A stretch of DNA of 9,866 nt from assembly GCA_012963075.1 (NCBI GenBank), contig DTWI01000023.1, positions 1 to 9,866 of the forward strand. Direction: 5' to 3'. The position numbers were made by a program, and so were the translations under genes. Of this stretch, positions 1 through 5,915 are shown one piece after another (positions within the stretch are counted from its first letter, which is position 1; the number at the start of each line of letters is the position of its first letter). The notes below the pieces were generated by a model, which was given only the letters and a program-made list of their open reading frames with translations, had not been told where the DNA came from and ran no database searches. This DNA comes from Fidelibacterota bacterium. GTDB lineage: Bacteria; Marinisomatota; Marinisomatia; Marinisomatales; Marinisomataceae.

Positions 1-633
1 CGAATTAAACAAAAATACATCATTGATTTTTCTAAAAGTGTTACTTGGATAACCGTCCTTGGTCTGATTTGTTATTTTAATCAAACAGAGAATATAACGG
101 CATGGATTTATTTTTGTTTGCATGGTTCATATGGAATTATGTGGGTAATGAAAAGCAATATCTTTCCTGATAAAAGCTGGGAAGAAAAGGCAAATATACC
201 ATATGCCATTTTTATGCTCTGTTGTCTAATGGCATATTGGTCCCCTGCTTTTATTATAACAGCCCAAGGCCATGAAGCTTCTCTGCAAGTCATAGTATCT
301 TCAATTATTATTTTTATTTTTGGTGTATTCTATCATTTTGTGTCAGATATGCAAAAATATATCTTTTTAAAGCATAATTCAGGGTTGATGACAGAAGGTT
401 TATGGAAGCACTGCAGGCATCCAAATTATTTTGGTGAATTATTAATTTATACTGGTTTTCTCCTCCTAACTATTGAATCTAATTTTTGGTGGATACCGAT
501 ACTAATTTTAGGTGCATTTGTACTGTCTATATGGATTCCGGGGATGGTTCGAATTGACAAATCTTTATCTCGTTTTGAAGAGCATAAAGAATACAAGAAA
601 AAAACAGCTTTTATTATTCCTTTTATTTTTTAA
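1..633 (+). CDS. DUF1295 / ICMT-like integral membrane protein, 5' partial
   Basis: The reading frame is open from base 1 to the TAA at 631-633 (210 codons), so the N-terminus lies outside the window. The TTG at 118 is not needed as a start. The protein is strongly hydrophobic, with several membrane segments (for example around 'SSIIIFIFGVFYHFVSD'). It ends with the family hallmark 'GLWKHCRHPNYFGELLIYTGF', followed by a hydrophobic stretch and 'RFEEHKEYKKKTAF' near the C-terminus. That Arg-His-Pro-Asn-Tyr-Phe-Gly-Glu pattern is shared by DUF1295, isoprenylcysteine carboxyl methyltransferases and steroid 5-alpha-reductase-like enzymes, which bind a cofactor (SAM or NADPH) at the membrane face and act on lipid substrates. 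The family call is firm; cofactor and substrate are unknown. Its stop codon overlaps an ATG (TAATG at 631-635), which belongs to the first copy of a duplicated start region of the next gene. Confidence 0.85.
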   Translation, partial: RIKQKYIIDFSKSVTWITVLGLICYFNQTENITAWIYFCLHGSYGIMWVMKSNIFPDKSWEEKANIPYAIFMLCCLMAYWSPAFIITAQGHEASLQVIVSSIIIFIFGVFYHFVSDMQKYIFLKHNSGLMTEGLWKHCRHPNYFGELLIYTGFLLLTIESNFWWIPILILGAFVLSIWIPGMVRIDKSLSRFEEHKEYKKKTAFIIPFIF

Positions 634-666
634 TGAAACCTCAATTATTTGATGAAACCTCAATTA
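633..666 (+). repeat. 15-bp direct repeat duplicating a start region
   Basis: ATGAAACCTCAATTA occurs at 633-647 and again at 652-666, separated by TTTG, so the period is 19 bp and not a multiple of three. The first copy's ATG overlaps the upstream stop (TAATG), but its frame closes after 23 codons at TAA 702-704. The second copy opens the real downstream gene. Eleven bases of the same word (ATGAAACCTCA) recur at 797-807 inside that gene, in a different reading frame. Confidence 0.9.
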
Positions 667-1038
667 GTTATATACTACGATGGAATTTGTTTTTTATGTT
701 CTAATCTTGTTGATTTTTCTATAAGACACGATTATGAAAAGAGAATTCAATATAGTCCCTTGCAGTCTAATTATGCCAAAAGAACTCTAAATATGGATGA
801 AACCTCAGATATAGATACTGTTATTGTAAAACAAGGTGATAAAGTTTTTAAAGAATCGGAAGCAGCATTTATAATTTTGAAATTTTTAAATCATCCTTTG
901 CAATATTTGAGATTTGTTATTCCAAGATTTCTAGCAGACAAAATATACAATTTAGTTTCAAGAAAAAGATATAGCTGGTTTGGAAAAAAAGAAAAATGTA
1001 TTTTTCCTAATGAAAATTCACAATTTTTAATTAAGTAA
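652..1038 (+). CDS. DCC-family (DUF393) thiol-disulfide oxidoreductase-like protein
   Basis: This 128-residue protein has the DUF393 signature. Near the N-terminus is 'YYDGICFLCSNLVDF', a CxxC pair (Cys13, Cys16) preceded by Asp10. Near the C-terminus is 'RKRYSWFGKKEKC' (about residues 104-116), matching the family's R-Y-x-W-F-G-x3-x-C ending. Members are small, thioredoxin-like, cytoplasmic and presumed to act in thiol-disulfide exchange; no physiological partner is established. I chose ATG 652, which gives the expected start a few residues before the first strand. A TTG at 649 would add one residue. No SD is visible before it. An alternative ATG at 633 (first copy of the repeat) is out of frame. 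The TAA at 1036-1038 overlaps the next ATG by one base, indicating co-translation with the thioesterase downstream. Confidence 0.87.
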   Translation: MKPQLVIYYDGICFLCSNLVDFSIRHDYEKRIQYSPLQSNYAKRTLNMDETSDIDTVIVKQGDKVFKESEAAFIILKFLNHPLQYLRFVIPRFLADKIYNLVSRKRYSWFGKKEKCIFPNENSQFLIK

Positions 1039-1442
1039 TGACACGAGGACAATTTAAGACTTTTTATGATTTAGAAACCCGATGGTATGATGAAGATTCA
1101 TTAGGCCATCTTAACCATGGAACAGTTGTTGCATATTTTGAAGATGTAAGAATACGTCATGCAAATGATTTGGGATTTGATGCTTATAATAGAGATTCTT
1201 TCCCATTCATTATTGGATCGATGAAACTTGATTTTTATAAGCAAGTTAACCATCCACAGAAAGTACAAATCGGTATTAGGGTATCACGACTCGGAAACAA
1301 AAGTTTTGATTATGAATATGGTTTATTTTTAGAAGGAGAAAATGATTGTACAATCAAATGTGTTACCACGCTTGTTTGTTTTGACTATGTTGCTCAAAAA
1401 ACTGTTCCAGTATTTGATGTTATTAAAGAACAAATGGAATAA
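1038..1442 (+). CDS. 4HBT-type hot-dog acyl-CoA thioesterase
   Basis: The 134-residue length and fold signature fit single-domain hot-dog thioesterases of the 4HBT/YbgC-FcbC type, which hydrolyse acyl-CoA to free acid and CoA in the cytoplasm as homo-oligomers. The active-site segment is 'TRWYDEDSLGHLNHGTVVAYFEDVR' in shortened form: Trp16, the catalytic Asp expected at Asp20, Gly23-His24, Asn26, and a tyrosine-phenylalanine-glutamate patch on the central helix. The later 'GNKSFDYEY' matches the second structural strand of the family. The start ATG overlaps the upstream stop (TAATG) and there is no SD, so translation is probably coupled. Substrate chain length cannot be inferred. The crotonase 11 bp downstream suggests it works on the same acyl-CoA pool. 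Confidence 0.86.
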   Translation: MTRGQFKTFYDLETRWYDEDSLGHLNHGTVVAYFEDVRIRHANDLGFDAYNRDSFPFIIGSMKLDFYKQVNHPQKVQIGIRVSRLGNKSFDYEYGLFLEGENDCTIKCVTTLVCFDYVAQKTVPVFDVIKEQME

Positions 1443-1453
1443 AAGATATTAAA

Positions 1454-2197
1454 ATGAATATTACAGTAGAAAATGAAATTAAAATTATCCAAATGGGTGA
1501 AAAAGGCCCAAATCTCTTAAGCGTTACTAGAGCAAAAGAATTGATGGCAGAGCTTGATTATAATTCATGTAAAGCAGTAATTATTTTAGGAAACAATAAA
1601 ATATTTAGTGCAGGTTTAAATTTAAAAGATTTGATGAATGCTAAAGAAAAAAGTGAAGTTTCTACCATTTTTACTACTTTGCGGAATCTTTTAGTATCAT
1701 TTAGACAATTTCCTGGTCCGGTAATTAGTATAGTGGGCGGACATGCAATTGCTGGAGGATGTTTGATGGCACTTGCATCTGATTATCGTTATGGAATGTT
1801 TGGTACACATAAAATGGGCCTCAATGAAATGTATATTGGGATTGATTTACCCTCTGATATGCTATCTATTATATCCCATTCAATTAGTAGAGATAATTTA
1901 TTTGAAGTTGCAACCCAATGTAAAATGTATACCCCAAAAGAAGCATATAAAAAAGGTTTGATTAATGAATATATAGGCAATCCTTTCATAGGTAAAAAGA
2001 GAGCAACTGCTGAAGCTTTAAAAAGAGCTAAAGAATTAGCAAAATTCTATATTAATGCTGGAGAACCGTTTACTAGATTAAAACAATCGTTAATGCATGA
2101 TGCTGAATTTGAATATGACGTATTGATTGATAATTGGTTTCGTAGCGAGACACAAGCAAAAATCAAATCAGTCATTTCTAGTCTTTCCAAGAAATGA
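1454..2197 (+). CDS. Crotonase-fold enoyl-CoA hydratase/isomerase family protein
   Basis: This 247-residue protein has both oxyanion-hole segments of the crotonase fold: 'FSAGLNLKDL' (Phe51-Gly54 onward) and 'GGHAIAGGCLMALASDYR' (residues 95-112). The catalytic region reads 'MGLNEMYIGIDLP', with Glu125 in the Gly-Leu-Asn-Glu context known from mitochondrial delta3,delta2-enoyl-CoA isomerase, where a single glutamate performs the proton shuttle. The hydratase-type Gly-Ala-Gly-Gly-Thr segment and a second glutamate at the usual spacing are not evident. I therefore favour an isomerase-like reaction over hydration, but this subfamily is hard to call by eye. The start is ATG 1454, 11 bp after the thioesterase, without an SD. 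The last codon and TGA overlap the next gene by ATGA. Confidence 0.85.
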   Translation: MNITVENEIKIIQMGEKGPNLLSVTRAKELMAELDYNSCKAVIILGNNKIFSAGLNLKDLMNAKEKSEVSTIFTTLRNLLVSFRQFPGPVISIVGGHAIAGGCLMALASDYRYGMFGTHKMGLNEMYIGIDLPSDMLSIISHSISRDNLFEVATQCKMYTPKEAYKKGLINEYIGNPFIGKKRATAEALKRAKELAKFYINAGEPFTRLKQSLMHDAEFEYDVLIDNWFRSETQAKIKSVISSLSKK

Positions 2198-3036
2198 ATA
2201 TTCTTATCGTTGGTGGTACAGGGACTATTGGTACAAAGTTAGTCGAATCATTATTAGAAAAAGATCATCATATAGTTCTTCTATCAAGGAATCCCAAGAA
2301 ATATTATAAAAAGTTTGATGACAATGTTTCTTTAGTTGATTGGAATACAAATAATCTTGATTTATTAAAAAATATTAATATTGTTATAAAATTGAGCGGA
2401 GAGTCTGTGATGCAGATTTGGACTAGAAAAATTAAGCAAAGAATCAAATCCAGCAGAGTAGATATCACGAAAGATTTAAAGAGTTTTCTTGAAATAAATC
2501 ATATTAAACCTCAAACGTTTATTAATGCTTCTGCAGTGGGTTTTTATGCTAAAAAAGATGCGATTTATAATGAAGCTGTTGATGAATTTTCTCCTAATGG
2601 AGATACTTTTCTAGCGGATGTGTGCAAGTTAAACGAAAAATCATGCAATATTTTTACAAAAGAAGGAATACGCGTTGTGAATTTGCGTATTGGTGTTGTT
2701 TTAACAAAAGAATTTTATAATCTTGTGAGATTCGTCCCTCATATGGGTGCTAAGAATCATTTTTTTCCTTGGGTTCATGTTGATGATGTGGTTGGTTTTA
2801 TTAAATTTTCAATTATAAATAATATAAAAGGAGCATTTAACTTAGTTGCTCCTAGTTCTACCACTCATCAAGATTTTAATGCCATGGTTATACCAATTTA
2901 TTTTGCTAGAAATATTATTCCAATGAGTGAAATGTTGTTATATGGTCCTAAAACTATACCAAATCGTACCTTGGAAAGTGGTTATAAATTTAAATTTATT
3001 GACATTAAAGAAGCTATTTCTGCTTTTAAAAAATAA
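2194..3036 (+). CDS. TIGR01777-type NAD(P)-binding epimerase-like protein (SDR family)
   Basis: The protein is 280 residues. It opens with a Rossmann motif 'ILIVGGTGTIG' (Gly7-Gly8-x-Gly10-x-x-Gly13) and carries the markers of the TIGR01777/YfcH/SDR39U1 group: 'IKLSGES' (usually L-A-G-E), 'WTRKIKQRIKSSRV' (residues 76-89), 'NASAVGFYA' (111-119), 'GDTFLADVCKLNEKS', 'GIRVVNLRIGVVL', 'FFPWVHVDDV' and 'GAFNLVAPSS'. Members bind NADP(H), but their reaction is unknown. Compared with my memory of the family (about 295-300 residues), the glycine-rich loop before the W-V/I-H-x-D-D motif is shortened and altered ('PHMGAKNHFFPW'). The start codon sits in an ATGA overlap with the crotonase stop, so translation is coupled. 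It is the last gene of this run and is followed by a 115-bp gap. Confidence 0.85.
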   Translation: MNILIVGGTGTIGTKLVESLLEKDHHIVLLSRNPKKYYKKFDDNVSLVDWNTNNLDLLKNINIVIKLSGESVMQIWTRKIKQRIKSSRVDITKDLKSFLEINHIKPQTFINASAVGFYAKKDAIYNEAVDEFSPNGDTFLADVCKLNEKSCNIFTKEGIRVVNLRIGVVLTKEFYNLVRFVPHMGAKNHFFPWVHVDDVVGFIKFSIINNIKGAFNLVAPSSTTHQDFNAMVIPIYFARNIIPMSEMLLYGPKTIPNRTLESGYKFKFIDIKEAISAFKK

Positions 3037-3042
3037 TTTTTT
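3028..3042 (+). terminator. A/T-only palindrome at gene end, weak terminator candidate
   Basis: Six A residues (3028-3033), the stop codon TAA and six T residues (3037-3042) can pair as a short A-U hairpin, followed by more T-rich sequence. With no G-C pairs this would be a poor intrinsic terminator. It is noted because it lies exactly at the end of the five-gene run. Confidence 0.15.
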
Positions 3043-3077
3043 ACTTTTTGGCAATAATTAAGCCTTATATAAATAGC

Positions 3078-3105
3078 TTGGAAAATATAAATAATTTTGT
3101 AAATT
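3078..3105 (+). promoter_or_regulatory. Possible promoter for the sigma factor gene
   Basis: TTGGAA (3078-3083) and TAAATT (3100-3105) each match four of six consensus positions, with a 16-bp spacer. Within this segment TAATTTTG (3092-3099) also fits the TAnnTTTG -7 element described for Bacteroidetes, but I see no matching -33 TTTG at the usual distance. The gap is very AT-rich, so chance matches are likely. Confidence 0.25.
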
Positions 3106-3107
3106 TC

Positions 3108-3125
3108 TGACTCGTGATAAAGTCA
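3108..3125. promoter_or_regulatory. Small palindrome upstream of sigma factor gene
   Basis: TGACT (3108-3112) and AGTCA (3121-3125) form a perfect 5-bp inverted repeat around an 8-base spacer, ending 26 bp before the TTG start. It could be an operator or an RNA hairpin near the transcription start. It is short enough to be accidental. Confidence 0.2.
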
Positions 3126-3135
3126 ATATTTTTTC

Positions 3136-3143
3136 AAAGAGGG
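3136..3143 (+). promoter_or_regulatory. Strong ribosome binding site deciding the TTG start
   Basis: AAAGAGGG lies eight bases before TTG 3152. It is one of only three clear SD-like sites in the window. It fixes the non-ATG start of the sigma factor and so supports the reality of its N-terminal extension. Confidence 0.7.
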
Positions 3144-3151
3144 ATTATCAA

Positions 3152-4144
3152 TTGAGCGCAAAAAAACTTTCCAAAAAACAACTAGCAAAAGAACTAAAAA
3201 ACATCGAATCAACTGATGCTGATGCACTTGCAACGCAGATTGAAAAAGAGCTGTCACCAGAAGATAAAGTAAAAGCTGCAAAGGAACGTGCTAACGAAAA
3301 AATTAGACGATCAAAGGTTGCTAGTGGGACTATTAGCATGTATTTGTCAGAAATTTCTCAATATGAACCTTTACCACCAGCAAGAGAAGTGGAGCTTGCA
3401 GTTCGAATAGAAAAAGGCGATAAAGAAGCAATGAAAGAATTGGTTGAAGCAAACCTAAGATTTGTTGTTTCTGTTGCAAAAAAATACCAAGGCAATGGTT
3501 TATCTCTCTCTGATATTATTAATGAAGGAAATTTAGGGTTAATTAAGGCATCAAAACGTTTTGATCCATCAAGAGGTTTTAAATTTATTTCATATGCAGT
3601 ATGGTGGATTAGACAAGCTATCCTACAGGCACTTGCTGAACAAGGACGATTAATTAGATTGCCTTTAAATCGTGTAGGCACAATCACAAAGATTACCAAA
3701 GCAGCTGAAAAGTTAGAAGCGGAAATTGGTAGACAACCAAAAGTTGAAGAAATTAGTCACCAACTTGATATTGGAACCAATGAAGTGTTCAATGCTCTAC
3801 AGTATTCAAGAAGACATAGTTCATTAGATGCACCATTCTCAGATGGAGAGGATAGTTCACTTATTAATGTTATTCAAGATGAACAAGAAAAAAATCCTGA
3901 TAATAAAGTAATGGATACTTCCATGAAGGAAGAAATTGCATCCGCTTTAAGTACGCTAACAGATAGAGAACGCTCTGTAATTGAGATGTATTTTGGCATC
4001 AATCGAGATCGATCTTTTACACTGAATGAGATTGGTGAACAATTTAGCCTAACACGTGAACGTGTGCGTCAGATTAAAGAAAAAGCAATAAGACGTCTTG
4101 CTCATAAAACACGTAGCGAACCTCTCCGAGTTTATTTGGGTTAA
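3152..4144 (+). CDS. rpoD: RNA polymerase primary-type sigma-70 factor, short form
   Basis: This 330-residue sigma-70 protein directs RNA polymerase to promoters. After a charged, lysine-rich N-terminal extension (residues 1-58) come region 1.2 ('MYLSEISQYEPL', from about 60), region 2 with 'NLRFVVSVAKKY', 'INEGNLGLIKA' and 'FKFISYAVWWIRQAI' (the -10 recognition and melting helices), region 3 ('LPLNRVGTITKI' onward), and region 4 ending in the helix-turn-helix 'TLNEIGEQFSLTRERVRQIKEKAIRRL'. Region 1.1 and the long non-conserved insert of proteobacterial RpoD are absent. The layout resembles the primary sigma (RpoD/SigA) of FCB-group bacteria more than RpoS. The TTG start is supported by AAAGAGGG at 3136-3143, eight bases upstream; the first in-frame ATG (codon 63) would lie inside region 1.2. 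A general stress sigma cannot be fully excluded. Confidence 0.9.
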   Translation: MSAKKLSKKQLAKELKNIESTDADALATQIEKELSPEDKVKAAKERANEKIRRSKVASGTISMYLSEISQYEPLPPAREVELAVRIEKGDKEAMKELVEANLRFVVSVAKKYQGNGLSLSDIINEGNLGLIKASKRFDPSRGFKFISYAVWWIRQAILQALAEQGRLIRLPLNRVGTITKITKAAEKLEAEIGRQPKVEEISHQLDIGTNEVFNALQYSRRHSSLDAPFSDGEDSSLINVIQDEQEKNPDNKVMDTSMKEEIASALSTLTDRERSVIEMYFGINRDRSFTLNEIGEQFSLTRERVRQIKEKAIRRLAHKTRSEPLRVYLG

Positions 4145-4147
4145 TAG

Positions 4148-4570
4148 GTGGAATCAGTACAAATATTATTCCCAATATTTCCTCTTGTATTTTTAACTTA
4201 TTTTCAAGCTTATCTTAATCGAAGTACTGTTATTAAGGCAATCAAAGATAAAGAGATGGATCCTCGATGGATGAAGTATATGTTTCCATGGAAAGAAGTT
4301 CCTAAAAAAGTACAATCTTCTAGAGAGCATTATAAAAATTTACATCAAGCACCGTTGTTTTTTTATTTGTATTGTATTTTAGCATTTGTAACAAATCACA
4401 TAACTCAATTTACTGTTGTAATGGCTTGGATTTATGTTGCTGCAAGAGCCATTCATTTTTCCATTAGAGAAATAAATCCTGTAGTTATTAGAAGAGCATC
4501 TTTCTTTTCAATTGCCTGGCTAGTTTCTCTAATCCTTTGGATAGATCTGTTGTTTTATCTTTCTAAATAA
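4148..4570 (+). CDS. MAPEG-family small membrane protein
   Basis: The 140-residue protein has about four hydrophobic segments (roughly residues 4-23, 68-85, 88-104 and 116-138) with a basic loop between the first and second. The loop leads into 'SSREHYKNLHQAPLFFY', which matches the MAPEG core of Arg (59), Asn (64), an acidic residue, Pro (69) and an aromatic patch. 'WIYVAARAIHFSI' matches the later 'a-R-x-x-H' signature. Known MAPEG proteins include glutathione-dependent transferases and eicosanoid enzymes; bacterial small members are mostly uncharacterised. The position that is usually Glu in N-x-x-E-x-P is Gln67 here. GTG 4148 is the only credible start because an in-frame TAG (4145-4147) directly precedes it. 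The gene begins 3 bp after the sigma factor stop and is probably co-transcribed with it. Confidence 0.78.
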   Translation: MESVQILFPIFPLVFLTYFQAYLNRSTVIKAIKDKEMDPRWMKYMFPWKEVPKKVQSSREHYKNLHQAPLFFYLYCILAFVTNHITQFTVVMAWIYVAARAIHFSIREINPVVIRRASFFSIAWLVSLILWIDLLFYLSK

Positions 4571-4582
4571 ATTTTATAGCAC

Positions 4583-4588
4583 TATAAT
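4583..4588 (+). promoter_or_regulatory. Consensus -10 hexamer just before der
   Basis: A perfect TATAAT ends eight bases before the ATG at 4597. If used, transcription would start about two bases before the codon, giving a nearly leaderless mRNA, which fits the lack of an SD. No -35 element is visible at 16-18 bp, and a chance match in AT-rich DNA is quite possible. Confidence 0.25.
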
Positions 4589-4596
4589 TCACCGAA

Positions 4597-5913
4597 ATGA
4601 AAAAAAATCCCAGAATTGCTATAATTGGACGTCCTAATGTTGGTAAGTCGACACTTTTTAATAGATTGTCTGGAAGAAGAACATCTATTGTGGACTCTAC
4701 CGAAGGAGTTACACGTGATAGAATCTATGCTTTTGGTGAGTGGTTAAATACAAAATTTGATATTATAGATACTGGTGGTTTTGTTGATTCAAATGAAGAT
4801 ATTTTTGATAAAAAAATTAAAGAACAAATTTTAGAAGCAATAAAAGAATGTGATTGTATAATTTTTCTTGTGGATGGAAAAAATGGACTAAATCCAAATG
4901 ATAAACATTTAAGCCAGTTGGTAAGACAGTCAAATAAAAAATATGTACTAGCGGTTAATAAATGTGATGTCCCAAATCAGCTTGAAAATAATATCCTACC
5001 ATTCTTTAATCTTGGATTGAACAATCCAATAGGGATTTCAGCTCTTAATGGTTCTGGAGTTGGAGATGTGCTAGATATATTGTTAGATGGATCGTATTCC
5101 TCAAATCAGGCTAACCTAAACGATAAATCTTTCTCAATCTCAATTGTCGGTATGCCAAATGTGGGAAAATCGTCTTTGCTTAATAGTATTATTCAGAAAG
5201 AACAAGCAATTGTTTCAGAGATTGCTGGGACTACTAGAGATTCGATTGATACTAATATTCAATGGCACGGAAGAATAGTAAAAATCGTTGACACAGCGGG
5301 ATTGCGTAAAAAAAGTAAAATTGATACTGATATCGAATTTTATAGCTCGTTAAGAGCAATAGATTCCCTAATGAGATCTGATATTGTATTGTTTGTTATT
5401 GATGCTGAAAAAGGATTCACAAAACAGGATAAAACAATTGCAAGTCAAATTATTAAAAAAGGAAAATCTATGATTATTCTTGTTAACAAATGGGATTTGA
5501 CGTCGAAAAAAGATATTTCAGCAGATTCATTTATGCTGGATATGTTTGATTCTTTCCGTCTTTTAGAGAACTATCCTATATTATTTGTTTCTGCACTAAC
5601 AAAAAGACGTATTTCGAACATTTTGTCTGAAGCTTGGGACGTGTTTAATAAGCACAAAGAAAAGATTAATACTAAAGAATTAAATAATTGGTTAGCAAAA
5701 ACAGTACAAAAATATCCACCACCAGCATTACAAGGTAAATCAGTAAAGATAAAATTTATTGATGAGGTCCAAATTTCACCACCCTTATTTGCTTTTTTCT
5801 GTAATTATCCAAAGCTGATTTCGGTGCCTTATAAAAGGTATCTTCACAATGCATTAAGGGAGTCTTTTGATTTCAAAGGCATAACACTTAAGTTGTCTAT
5901 TAAGAAGGGGTAG
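4597..5913 (+). CDS. der: Ribosome assembly GTPase Der (EngA)
   Basis: This 438-residue protein has the diagnostic tandem GTPase arrangement of Der, which binds the large ribosomal subunit during assembly and is essential in most bacteria. The first G domain has P-loop GRPNVGKS (11-18), DTGG (58-61) and NKCD (121-124). The second has GMPNVGKS (185-192), DTAG (232-235) and NKWD (297-300). The C-terminal KH-like domain ends in 'YKRYLHNALRESFDFKGITLKL'. Length and all motifs are complete, so it should be functional. The start ATG 4597 is 26 bp after the MAPEG gene and has no SD. The next gene starts 2 bp after its stop. The call is essentially certain. Confidence 0.97.
   Translation: MKKNPRIAIIGRPNVGKSTLFNRLSGRRTSIVDSTEGVTRDRIYAFGEWLNTKFDIIDTGGFVDSNEDIFDKKIKEQILEAIKECDCIIFLVDGKNGLNPNDKHLSQLVRQSNKKYVLAVNKCDVPNQLENNILPFFNLGLNNPIGISALNGSGVGDVLDILLDGSYSSNQANLNDKSFSISIVGMPNVGKSSLLNSIIQKEQAIVSEIAGTTRDSIDTNIQWHGRIVKIVDTAGLRKKSKIDTDIEFYSSLRAIDSLMRSDIVLFVIDAEKGFTKQDKTIASQIIKKGKSMIILVNKWDLTSKKDISADSFMLDMFDSFRLLENYPILFVSALTKRRISNILSEAWDVFNKHKEKINTKELNNWLAKTVQKYPPPALQGKSVKIKFIDEVQISPPLFAFFCNYPKLISVPYKRYLHNALRESFDFKGITLKLSIKKG
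5905..5910 (+). promoter_or_regulatory. Ribosome binding site deciding a GTG start
   Basis: AAGGGG lies at the 3' end of der, five bases before GTG 5916. It supports the GTG as the start of the transporter gene. Confidence 0.6.
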
Positions 5914-5915
5914 CT

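Noticed and set aside
118..120. TTG as the start of the first gene
   Set aside because: The frame remains open to base 1 and the upstream codons encode plausible membrane-protein sequence, so the gene is truncated by the window edge.
108..293. Minus-strand open frame opposite the first gene
   Set aside because: It is antisense to a clear family protein, has no recognisable domain and no SD. Other minus-strand frames (1789-1989, 3148-3339, 3358-3699, 9048-9302, 9534-9734) fail for the same reason.
1773..1961. Plus-strand small frame inside the crotonase gene
   Set aside because: It lies wholly within the crotonase coding region in another frame and shows no independent protein character.
2127..2309. 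Plus-strand frame across the crotonase/epimerase junction
   Set aside because: It overlaps two well-supported genes in a third frame, and its composition is unlike a folded protein.
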